NCBI GenBank assembly: GCA_022606135.1
Contig: JABYQN010000001.1
Span: forward strand, 3,224,001 to 3,288,000
Length of the DNA stretch: 64,000 nucleotides
Source: Fomes fomentarius
Lineage: Eukaryota > Basidiomycota > Agaricomycetes > Polyporales > Polyporaceae
Direction: 5' to 3'
In this document: positions 39,860-50,407 of the stretch, piece by piece
Layout: each line of letters opens with the position of its first letter
Numbering within the stretch: the stretch's first letter is position 1
Notes under the pieces: model-generated
The model's database searches: none
Told to the model about the DNA's origin: nothing
Seen by the model: only the letters and a program-made list of their open reading frames with translations
Translations under genes and position numbers: made by a program

Positions 39860-42182
39860 ATGTTTCTGTCGGCTTCCAGAATGCGCGTCCCGTCTGTCTC
39901 AAAAGTCGCCATCCCCGCCCAGTTCACCCGTGCTCGCTCCTCCGTCGCAAGCTCGAGCGGCTCCATGCTCGAGGCCAAGTCAAGGGTGAGCGAGCATGCT
40001 AGGAACATCAGCAGGACAAGTACTCGCAAGGCAACCGCAGTCAATACCGTGTATGTACTCACACATACTTTTCCTCGTTGGGTGTCGCTGACAGCACGCA
40101 TACATGTAGGCGGCCCTCACCAGCGCCGGGGTACCAGCAGCTGCCTACAAGAAACAACGTTTCTTCCCCCTCTCCTTCCCTTCCTCCTCATGCGGAGGGT
40201 CCTCTGGATCATTCCTTCGTTGGTATGTCCGGTGGCCAGATTTTCCATGAGATGATGGTCCGACACGGTGTCAAGCACATCTTTGGCTATCCCGGCGGCG
40301 CCATCCTTCCCGTGTTCGACGCCATCTACAACTCCCCCCAGTTCGACTTCGTCCTTCCGAGACACGAACAAGGCGCCGGTCATATGGCCGAGGGCTACGC
40401 TCGTGTGACGGGCAAGCCCGGAGTTGTCCTCGTAACTTCCGGTCCTGGTGCCACGAACGTCATTACTCCGATGCAGGACGCACTCAGCGATGGCATTCCT
40501 CTCGTCGTCTTCACCGGTCAGGTGGCGACTTCAGCTATCGGCTCGGACGCTTTTCAAGAAGCCGATGTCGTCGGTATATCAAGAGCGTGTACAAAGTGGA
40601 ACGTCATGGTCAAAGACATCTCTGAACTTCCCCGTCGCATCAACGAAGCCTTCAAGATTGCGACGTCGGGTCGCCCGGGTCCCGTCCTCGTTGACCTTCC
40701 GAAGGACATCACTGCCGGTGTCCTAAAGACCCCTCTTCCCTACAAGGCAACTACCCCCGGCAAGCCGCTCGGACTGCCGACGAACCCCCTCCTGCCCGCC
40801 GAGCAGGATATCGACAAGGAGATGATCCAGCAGGCCGCCGACCTCATCAACCAAGCGAAGCGTCCGGTCAATCACGCCGGCAATGGTGTTCTCTCCTCTC
40901 CCTTCGGACCGAAGCTTCTGAAGCAAATTGCGGACCAGGGCAACATCCCCGTCACGACTACCCTTCAAGGCTTGGGCGCGTTCGACGAGATGGACGAGAA
41001 GAGCCTGCATATGCTCGGCATGCATGGTTCTGCGTATGCGAACCTGGCCATGCAGGAGGCGGATGTGATCATCGCGCTGGGTGCACGTTTCGACGACCGT
41101 GTCACGGGTAAGGTCGACCTGTTCGCGCCTGCAGCCCGCACGGCAGCGTTGAACGGTACGGGTGGTATCATACACTTCGAAATCCAACCCAAGAACATCA
41201 ACAAGGTCGTAGAGGCGACCATCCCTGTCCTCGGGGATGTCGTCGCGAACATGGCGGCCCTCGCACCCCTCATCCGGCCCGCGCCCAGGGAGGGGTGGTT
41301 CAAGGACATCAAGGTGTGGAAGGCAAACTACCCGTTCACGTACCATAAGAGCGAGCCCGGCGCTCTGATGAAGCCGCAGGAGGTTATCGTCGAGCTTGAT
41401 AGACAGACAGCGCACAGGAAGGATGAAGTCATCATCACTACTGGGGTCGGTCAGCACCAGATGTGGGCAGCGCAGCACTTCCGTTGGCGGCAGCCTCTCC
41501 ATATGGTGACGTCTGGTGGTCTCGGCGTGAGTTAAGCGTTTTCCTAACATCTGGACATCCGTTAACCCACGGGATTCATGTAGACTATGGGCTTCGGACT
41601 GCCGTCCGCTATAGGTGCGAAGGTTGGCGCGCCGAACAAGACTGTGGTCGACATCGACGGCGACGCGTCGTTCAGCATGACCGCCATGGAGCTCCAGACG
41701 GCGTCGCAATACAGCATCGGTGTCAAGGTCCTGATACTCAACAACGAGTTCCAGGGTATGGTACTCCAGTGGCAGGGTACGTACTCACAATCCGGTGGTA
41801 TACGACGGACTCGTGTGACCTATCTGATGCCGTGATAGACTTGTTCTATGATGCGCGGTATGCGCACACTCGTATGGTCAACCCTGACTTCATCGCATTG
41901 GCGAAGGCGATGCGTATCCATGCGATCCGTTGTGAGCGCCTGGAGGACTTGCCGGCGAAGATGAAGGAGTTCCTGGAGTACGATGACTCGAAGCCTGTTC
42001 TCATGGAGTGTCTCGTCGAGACAAACGAACATGTGCTCCCTATGGTACGTACGGTGCTATCTCCCCTCTAATCCCGCTGACAGATGAGATATTTTTAGGT
42101 CCCCGCTGGCAAGGCTCTGCACGAGCAGATCCTGCATCCATCGTTCCGGGAGGCTTACGCGGCATCTCGCAACAAGGAATGA
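39860..42182 (+). CDS. ILV2: Acetolactate synthase catalytic subunit, copy B
   Basis: Second ILV2, same exon-intron structure and 696 residues, no frameshift or stop. Relative to copy A I count about ten amino-acid changes: S2F, a Thr-to-Ala in the transit region, I318N, Y319H, E466V, M477K, then D-to-E, F-to-L, S-to-A and K-to-N near the C-terminus. I318N/Y319H fall in the otherwise well kept RPVIYAGNG segment of the central FAD-binding domain, making RPVNHAGNG, a non-conservative change. Catalytic Glu, the ThDP motif and GQVATSAIG are the same as in copy A. It may be active, altered or decaying. It lies 400 bp from convergent TYR1. Confidence 0.94.
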
Positions 42183-42582
42183 GTCTTGGATAGCTCCAAA
42201 ATATACTCAGCTACCTTCGCTTCTCCTAGACGAGTTCACGCCCGTCACGCTTGATTCATACGGGACGCCCCGGGCCCGTTGGACTTCGTATCTACTACGT
42301 TGCATATGACATTGTCTGCATGTCTGGGCGTACATCTCTTTCGCATGTATCGGTTGGTCGAAGATTGGTTCAGGAAAGAAGCAAAAGTCCCTTTGGGGGA
42401 CGTCATGTATCTACCACTTACCACCGCCCTCGAACGGCGGGCTACCATTTACACAGACAGTTTCATGCTTGTTCATCCACAATGTTCCTTCTTCGTGAAA
42501 GCATGCAGCATAATGATATTCCAAGTAAGCAACTGCTAGTGATACATTCTAGATGTGCTTCAAACAATCTCCTTGGTCTCTC
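42183..42582. other. Convergent spacer ILV2-B / TYR1
   Basis: 400 bp of 3' flank, about 90% like the matching stretch of copy A (30797-31198) but with several small indels. No gene. Confidence 0.6.
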
Positions 42583-44527
42583 CTACGCCCGCTTCGGTTC
42601 TGTCGAACTGTCCATGAGAGCCTGGATCATCGCCGAGCCCACCTTGTTCGCCTCCTCAAAGCGCGACTCAAAGAAGCTGGAGGTGTGCATGAACCGCTCC
42701 TTGTAGAGCTCGAAGTTGCCAAACGAGATGCACTGGCTCCAGCCGCGCGCGGCGACGACGAACTCGAGGTCGTCCGACCGGTGGCTCGTCTCGTACAGCG
42801 CGGCGTGGATCGCGGCGTCGAGGCGCGCCTCGCTCCGGAACAGGTACTCGGCGACGCCGATCCACATCCGGAAGATCGGCGTCGCGGCGAGGTCCAGGTG
42901 CTCGAACGGCTGGATGTCGAGCGCCGCCCAGCAGTCGACCATCGCGAGCAGCGAGAGGTGCGAGTTCGGGGGCGCCGCGCGCGCGCTCGTCGGCGAGCGC
43001 GCGGAGGACGGCTTCTTCCCGAGGCTGAAGCGGTCGAGGATGTCCTCGGAGAGGAAGATGGGCGTGCGCGGTTTTGCGGTGGTGTCCCCGTTCCCGTTCC
43101 CGTTTGCGCCGAGGCCGAAGACCTTGGCGCGGGCGGCGTATATGCGTGCGCGGAGGCCGGGGGCGTCGCTGGCGAGCATGAGCTTGAAGATCTCGGAGGT
43201 CGAGCGCGCGAACTGGTCGATCTGGACGCGCGCGGAGGGGTTGAGGATGGCGAGGCCGGCGTAGACGTGCCACTTGTTCGAGTAGATGCGGAGCATGATG
43301 TTCACCTTCACGGTCTCGATCCCGCCCACGTACAGCCCGTGCTCCCACGGGTAGGAGAGCGAGCAGTGCCAGGCCGTGCCCATGCTGTCGTCGTCGTCCG
43401 TCGGGGTCAGCGGGGCGAGCGAGGTCATGGGAGAGATCGGGGGGAGGATTCAGGCGAGGATTCGAGGGAGGATTCGGACGAGGATTCGTATTCGTATTCA
43501 GACGAATAGGGGGAATCCGAGCCGGAGGAGGCGGACGAAGGGGTGGTTGGGGTCGAGGGCGAGGAGAGAGGAGCAGGAGTATGTAAGTTCAAGTGCGGGG
43601 TAGAGCTGAAGAGACAGGACGTGGCTTGCCTCAGGAAGGCGGCGTGTGTCACGGCCTGGGTGTTTGCGGTCACGATGTCGTGCTCTTCGTAGGAGAGGTA
43701 GACGTAGCGCGAGCGCAGGGGTGCGAGGATGTGCTCGACCAATGTGACTGCTTCGTCTGGTGCGCGATGTTTGATGATTACCTGGTGCAGGAATCAGTCG
43801 CCGCGTACGCGCTTACTGCAAGCATCTGAACGTACAAGAGGCTGTCCGACGGTGGACACATTGGGACCATGTAGTGAATGGCATGAGACGATGTGCACAT
43901 CATCTGGAAGGTATTTTTCGAAGGCCGCCTTTTCTGGCGCCTTGACGGAGGTCTGACCGGAAACGATTGCGCCGACCTTTGTTGCTGCGGGCGAGTTCAG
44001 TATGATTTTCGGGTGAAGGATGAGACGTACGAACATAGGCCATACTGCGACACGACGCGGTCAATGTACTCTGCCTCGACAGAGTACATGATATAGTCCG
44101 CTATCCGCGACACTCTGTGCCCATCTGGACACACGTGAATGCCAGGAACGCCTGTGAATGCGGTGGGTAAGGATGTCAGTGAGTGCCATAAGGCCGCCTC
44201 CGGGAAGGCGCGCGACGTACCCTCGTACTTTGCCTTGAGCGCCTCGTACTTGTCGGGAAGATCGCATATGTATATCCTGTAACGGCATGTCAGTCTGATA
44301 GCCACGTGTTTTGCATCGGAAAGCACGCACTTCTTCCAGCCAGCTTCTGAGAAGGAGCGTGCGTATAAGCTGCCCATGGCACCCATGCCGATGAGCCCTA
44401 TTGCGGGCTGCTCCTCGACGGGCATCTCAGGGGTAACATACGGCCAAACACCCATGTTGTGCTGAGTAAAGCTCATATCAGCAGCTGTTCGTATTCTTGG
44501 TTCAGAGAAACAAGGAGATGCGGCCAT
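42583..44527 (-). CDS. TYR1: Prephenate dehydrogenase (one-base frame break)
   Basis: NADP-dependent prephenate dehydrogenase of tyrosine synthesis. The Rossmann motif IGLIGMGAMGSLYARSFSEAG lies near the start. Then come ICDLPDKYEALKAKYEG, the conserved substrate loop VGAIVSGQTSVKAPE, HIVSCHSLHGPNVSTVGQPLV, and ANTQAVTHAAF. The helical C-terminal dimer domain is GTAWHCSLSYPWEHGLYVGG and NIMLRIYSNKWHVYAGLAI. Between the domains lies a repetitive Ser/Glu linker (~43430-43510). Just after it the frame breaks in the C6 run (minus) at 43438-43443; one extra C joins the halves. Start ATG at 44527 or a second one at 44476. TGACTC at 44549. The last codons fall within the ILV2 duplication block. Confidence 0.93.
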
Positions 44528-44548
44528 GATTCACGACTCGGTTGTTTA

Positions 44549-44554
44549 TGACTC
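44549..44554 (-). promoter_or_regulatory. Gcn4/Cpc1-type TGACTC site, TYR1
   Basis: TGACTCGG lies 22 bp upstream of the TYR1 start codon on the + strand, and the same octamer occurs before ILV2-A. A second related CGACTCGG is at 44534. Suggests shared general amino-acid control; short sites occur by chance, so this is tentative. Confidence 0.4.
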
Positions 44555-44896
44555 GGAATAGGCCGTGCGACATACCAGGGAGATAATGGGCGGCAGAAGG
44601 GGATATGAGGAGGGTGAGGAGGAAGAAAGAAGAGGAGTGGCAGCGAATGAGGATGTGGGCAGCAAACGATCAGTCGGCTGCTTTTGAGGGCGTCGCAGCG
44701 TCAGATCATGTACTATTCCTTCTGCAGATCCCAAATAGGAAGGCGCTGTGCGTCGCAGCTTGTGGCGTCGTCTACTGTGTAGCTAAGACGGTCCTCCTCC
44801 CTCTTTCTCCCCCAGCGAGGCTCCTGCCGCCTGGGTTCCCAGCGCATGCTGACAGAACATTTGACGCAGGCCCAGTGTAGATACGAGCAATCTCCA

Positions 44897-47800
44897 TTAG
44901 TCCGATTCATCATCCTCATCGAACGTCACTCCCGTCGTTTCACCTCTCATTCCTTCCACCCCGTTGTATGGCGGCGGGTCCCTCCCCCACCTCCCCAGAA
45001 GCCAATCGACTCGGCACAATCCCGCACCGGTCGCAGATGCCAGCAACGGTGCGCACGCTAGACCGTTTCCATCGTTCCATACCACACGCTGCACCCCTAC
45101 TTCTGGTGGCCACGCCCCGGTGCCGGTAGATATGACTTTGTTCTGGCGAGTCGCTGTGGGGCGGTTCTGCGTCTCCTGTGCGCTGCGTGAGCGGTCTGCG
45201 GCGAGAGCGGACGCTCCCATAAGCCGGCGAATACCTCACCTTCGGCACAAAGTGCTCGAGCATCCTGTACTCTTGTAACGCTCGACTGTAGTCGAGCTGG
45301 TAAACTTTATGCTCGAGAAAGGGCTGGGCGCGCGTATTAGGAATGGAAGTTCCACATCGGCGCGGTCGGCGTTTTGGGGCGCGGTGGGAAGTGCAACTTA
45401 CTATGAGCCCGCCTCTGCGGGTCGATCGCATCGTGTTTGTGGTCAGGCACGAACCGTCTGTTACCCCGACAGCGAGCTGGGGATGGTGATCAGAGGGTGC
45501 TATAGACTATTGGAGATCCATATTATGAGTCTAAGAGAATGACATCTAAGGAGGGAATCTACCTACCCAAATTGGTCCATTAGGTTCCAAGATAGTATGG
45601 CCCCGTCCTAGCATGCTCGGAGATACAGAGTACGCCTTGATAATGTTCTCATGGTCAATCGTGACCGCGCTACCAGAATAGGGGGAGAAGCACATCGCCG
45701 TTACGACATCTGTGCGCCATGGATTCGGAAGAGGGGATTGTCAGGGTTCAGAAAGTTCACGACGCCACACGTGAATACTCAGCAAAAACGCAGACGATGA
45801 TAGTGACGCACCTCGCGTTCGATTCATCACGTTTCCGCACATGTCGCGGATATCCGTAACACACTCCACGCCGTCGTATCCCCCGCTAACTATCACTGTG
45901 GGGTTGTCCGGAGTTTGCTCCCCAGATGCCGAGAAGACCGGGGCACGCACCCAGGCGAGGCTTCGGATGGCTGATTGATGCACTGTGAAGTAGTGCGTGG
46001 GGAGCAGCGGTACTGTTATAGGACGAATAGCGATGGAAGTAAGCGTTCAAGTTAGCGTGTCCGTTCGAGCGGGGTCAGAGTTCGACGTACGCTGATTGCG
46101 CGCCCTCAGCCTTCCATCGAGCGCCCTAGCGATGTCATACACAGCGATCGAGCCTGTAGATAGAAATCCGAACGATGATATGGGTGGATGACGTAAAGGG
46201 AAAAGGAAGTTACCATTGGTGCACCCTATCGCCACCACCTCGCTATTGGCCCAGTCAAACGACCAGCAGCTCGTCTCTTCGAGTTCAATGCGCAGAAGCG
46301 GTTCAGTCAGCTTCACTGAGAGCTTGTTAGCGATTCCATATGCTCCAATCGGACGCGCCATGGGTATAGCCCACCATATATAGGGCTCCCGTCTCGCTGT
46401 CCTCCCGGCTTCTGGAGCGTGGTGGGGTCTGGCACTGCATAGAACGTGAGCGAGCCGTCTTCGAACGTGCCTGCGATGACCCCAAGCTTCCGCGGACTGT
46501 CCTGCTTCTGTGAGTCCAGTCAGCACACGTCGGTCATCTGGCAAGGCACGGAATCTGTACTGTGGTTGGATCGTTGGAAGGAAGCGGGCACCATTTTAGC
46601 TCATATGCGGGCCCGCTGTCGACGCACATTACCATCTCGCATCGCATGTCGCCGACATCTTCCCCGCATTCGTCTATTTTCATCACATCTTCGTGTCCAA
46701 CATGAGATGGTCCTAAACTCCAAATTTGTATGCACCCGGCGCTCGGTCGCTGTACTCGAGAGCCGACCATCGGAGAGTGGTGGCGGGATGGAAAGGGCGC
46801 CACAGCGAGATACTGCTTGTATTCATGGTCTGCGTCATATATGAGGCGTGCTTGCAAGCAGCCGCGGAGAGACTGTCTGCGACTTACGTGGTCGGTCGTC
46901 TGGATGTATAGGGCACCAATCTAGTGCCCAGACAGGTGCCCCGGCGTTGAATACATGCGACTTACTTCCGGTGAAAAACCGTGCTGCAACGTGACGTTTG
47001 AGAAATTGATACACATAGTCAGAAGTATACGCACAGATCTTGACAGTGTCAAACATGTTCATTTCAATCCGTGTTTGTTTTCCGAACGGACCAAATGAGC
47101 ATGCGATTAGAGGGGGCGGCCTGAGGTTCCCTTCATCTACGGTCTTCACGTCACTTGGAAGGTAGGGAGTCGCCTCTCTGTCAATTCCTCGCGTCAGCAC
47201 CATGTTTCATGCCTAAAGGGGACGCGTATCTACTCTGGGCTAAGGACCTGGAGTTGACCTGTAGCGATACGCTCGTGTACTCTAGGCCGGAGCTCCCTCT
47301 CAGTAGTCCTGCTCGAACCAGCCGCCTCCTTGAACCACGTTCGATCCTCCAGGAGCTCCCACAGAGGCCCAGGCCCGACGTTGTACCCCCACGACTTGTT
47401 GACGCGGTCGGAGATGGTCGAGCTGGACGCCCAGGCGTTCGTCTGCACGGTCCTACCTTCTTCGAACGGGATCGGGGCTTTCGTCAGCCGCTCGATCTTC
47501 CCTTGCTTCCCACAGATGCCCATCGAGCGGTGTCGGTGATGCAAGCTCGGAAGAGCATTCATCTGTCTACCCGACGAATGAGCGAGCCCGGGGAGCAAGG
47601 CGATGGAGCGCCTGCCAGTTCCCGTCGCTTTTGGCTGCGCGTTCTTGCGTCTCGAACTTGGACCGGGGATGGCGCTGGCGCTGGCAGACACCCGCCCTCT
47701 GTTCGGCGCGGTGCGTTTGCGGGGCGCTGCGCTTGCGCTCTCGTCGTTGTCGTCCTCGGCTTCTGCGTCGCCATCGCCGTCGTCGTCGAGGGCCATGTCT

Positions 47801-47985
47801 TCTGCATCATCCTGGGCTTGCTCCTCTGGAGCCGCGGCATCGGGCTCAAATTCGCTGCCACTGCCATCGGACTCGATAATATCGTGATCGCTGGTGGATG
47901 GGCCTGCGATATCGTCCTCTGCATCCAGCCCCGCAAGTTCTGCATAGTTCGGGCGAGACGCGCGAGCACGGAGTTGCCGCGTCAT
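44897..47985 (-). CDS. TFIIIC-type WD40 protein (Tfc6/Sfc6-like)
   Basis: WD40-propeller protein resembling the TFIIIC subunit that helps bind the B box of Pol III genes. The N-terminus (MTRQLRARASRPNYAELAG) is followed by a long acidic stretch and a basic segment, then SWGYNVGPGPLWELLEDR. Repeat blades include VWALDWCPIHPDDRP, YKQYLAVAPFPSRHH, YELKWCPLP, LGVIAGTFEDGSLTFYAVP, CWSFDWANSEVVAIGCTNG, IRSLAWVRAPVFSASG and VVTAMCFSPYSGSAVTIDH. The tail is acidic (DEDDESD). About ten introns. Start at 47985 chosen because the preceding codons are poor; an earlier ATG at 48027 is possible. The family call rests on overall layout and blade phrases. Confidence 0.8.
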
Positions 47986-48439
47986 CCCACGTCCACGGGT
48001 ATGTATCTGCACAATCAGGTTGGTCAAGTTGGTGTTTGCGAATTCACCGTCCCTTGCCGAATGCGGTCAAGACCAGACCTCTTACTAAGACAAGGCGCAA
48101 GCAGACGTCAGGTCAATGACATCCTCTCGAGCAAATGACGATGCCATACCTAGATGATATGGTTCGTGTCTCTCGTATTTTTTCGAGCCTCGTAGAGAGG
48201 CCAAACGCGTAAAGTGGGTAGGAGACGGTGATGGTTCTAGGATAATTGACTATTTCGGATGACGCGTGCATGCGATCGCAACCCGCACCGGCTCTCCGGG
48301 ATACTTACGGATGCGTTATACCCGGAGAGTACCCGGACCAGGAGGCTCAGCTTACCGAGTCTTTAAGCACGGTCTCCTTCCCCACAATGACTTCTCCACA
48401 TCCGTTCTTCCCATACTCCGAGTCTGGACTGGATTGAAG

Positions 48440-49960
48440 ATGTCTGCTCTCGTTCAAATCCCGAAGACGACCAGAGCACTCGTCGTGCGCAAGGCGAAGG
48501 AGGCAGGGAAACACGTCCTCCACGACGCGGTGCTCGAGGAGGAGCGGCCGATCCCTCAGCTCAAGTCCGGGCAGGTTTTAGTCAGGGTGCATGCCGCCGG
48601 GTTTAACTACCGAGAGGTGAGCTTGGGCGCACCCCATCATATGTGCTGCAAGCTGTGTCCGACGTGAACGTGTGCGCCATACTACTAGCTATGGATCCGC
48701 AAGGGTTTCTACCCCGGCATCGGGTTTGGAAACATCTTGGGTGCGGATGCTGCAGGTACGCTTGACACATCTCATATACTATCCCTCCCTACCTTGCTGA
48801 GAGGTACCTACCATGCAGGCATCGTCGTCGCGTCCGCGGACAAGAACGACCCCCTCCTGTCGAAACGCGTCTTCATGCTACCAATGCGAGGATGGGAGAG
48901 CGACCCCGAAGCCCCCGAGAACAGGTGAGATTATTCCAATTCCAATTTGACATCCTCGCGAACCCTCCGTAATACCAACACGTTCCGAACGCGCAGCTTC
49001 AGCGTCATCGGGGGCACCAAGTTCTCTGACTTCGGCACCTTCGCGCACTACATCGTCGTCGATCGCGACCAGGTCATACAGACCCCGGACCACGTCGACG
49101 ATGTCCACGCTGCTGCCTGGCCATTGGGCGCGGTGACTGCTTGGAGGTACGTACGTGTACTCGCACGCTCTGATGTCAGTCCGTATCGACCCTGGACTTC
49201 GATTGTGTTCGTAGGGCAACTATCATCAACGGAGCCGTAAAGAAGGGCGACAACGTCCTCATCACCGGCATTGGAGGCGGCGTCGCGCTCATTGCACTGC
49301 AGATCTGCGTCGCGCAGGGCGCAAATGTATATGTCTCCAGCGGAAGCGAGGATAAGATCCGCAAGGCCGTCGAGCTCGGTGCCAAGGGCGGCGTCAACTA
49401 CAAAGCCAGTACGTTGCGCCTATACTTCACCTCACATCTTACTCATCACTGACACGTGCGCGATCTATTCTGTTCTTGTAGAGGACTGGCCCGCCCAGCT
49501 GGGACAGCTGCTGAGGAAGAACGGCGCATCCCTGCTCAACACCGTCATCGACGCCGGCGGAGGCAACATTCTGGGCAAGACTTCCGAGCTGCTCAAGTAC
49601 GGCGGACGCGTCGTCGTGTACGGCATGTAAGTGCCGTGCCCTCTTTCTGCCTCTGCCTCTTTGCCTCTGTGCTTGACTCGTTACGCGCGCAGGCACACCG
49701 CGCCCACAGTCACAATAACGATGCGCGAGGTCATGAAGAACCAGAAGCTGCTCGGCTCCACGATGGGCTCGCACAAGGACCTCATCGACGCAACGAACTT
49801 CATGGCCGAGCACAAGATCGTCCCCATCGTCTCCCACGTCCTTGACGGACTCGAGAGTGCCGAGGAGGGGTTCAAGCTATTGGAGAAGGGAGACCATTTC
49901 GGCAAGATCGTCATCCGCATTCCGCCTGATGCCCAACAGACATTCCCAGCAAAACTCTGA
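48440..49960 (+). CDS. MDR-superfamily NAD(P)-dependent oxidoreductase
   Basis: Medium-chain dehydrogenase/reductase of about 355 residues. The N-terminal GroES-like fold contains SGQVLVRVHAAGFNYREVW. The nucleotide fold has NVLITGIGGGVALIALQI and VYVSSGSEDKIRKAVELGA. TVIDAGGG and YGGRVVVYGMH follow, and the C-terminus is KLLEKGDHFGKIVIRI. The structural-zinc CxxCxxC loop is missing, so it belongs with zinc-independent quinone-reductase-like members. About six short introns. Start ATG 48440. Substrate unknown. It diverges from the TFIIIC-type gene over ~450 bp. Confidence 0.88.
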
Positions 49961-50407
49961 AGGGTTTCCGATAGTGATGTGCACTTCTCTCCTTCCATCT
50001 ATGTATTCTTCAACACGTACCTGGGGACGAGACGACCGACCCCACTTGGAGTCTTGGTACAAGACTACCGACCGACCTTGTATAGGCCCCGTCTTCCTCT
50101 CTACCTGCATATGTATGTATGTACAACGACCCAACAGGAACTATGCTACGACAATGACATGACAAACTAGATACACGAGGAACGTGAACGTGAACATGGA
50201 CATGAGAGACAAACGTCAGTGATGGACAGAGTATAGAGGACGAGTGTGGGGAATCGCCGATAGACGGAACAGAGTCCGACTGGCACTATTAGATAGTGAG
50301 ATAATGAGCAGATCTCAGAGACACCCACTCAATGTAACTTCCGTATTGTAGACCCCCACACAAAACTCCATCAATGCAAGGATGAACCTCAATAGCTATG
50401 GCGCCCC
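49961..50407. other. Convergent intergenic region
   Basis: About 450 bp between the stops of the MDR gene (+) and PNS1 (-). No open frame or repeat noted. Confidence 0.5.

Larger units (their letters stand above)
39256..42771. repeat. ILV2 segmental duplication, downstream copy (B)
   Basis: Direct partner of 27001-31272. It carries ILV2-B and the 3' part of TYR1, which here continues as a full gene. Where copy A has ~1 kb (27185-28205), copy B has a ~240-bp hairpin repeat (39426-39660). Copy B also lacks about 80 bp of promoter, including the telomere-type units. Confidence 0.9.

Noticed and set aside
47230..48138. Plus-strand frame of ~327 codons over the N-terminal part of the TFIIIC-type gene
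   Set aside because: Antisense to the acidic and basic segments; the minus strand shows the conserved N-terminus and WD40 blades.
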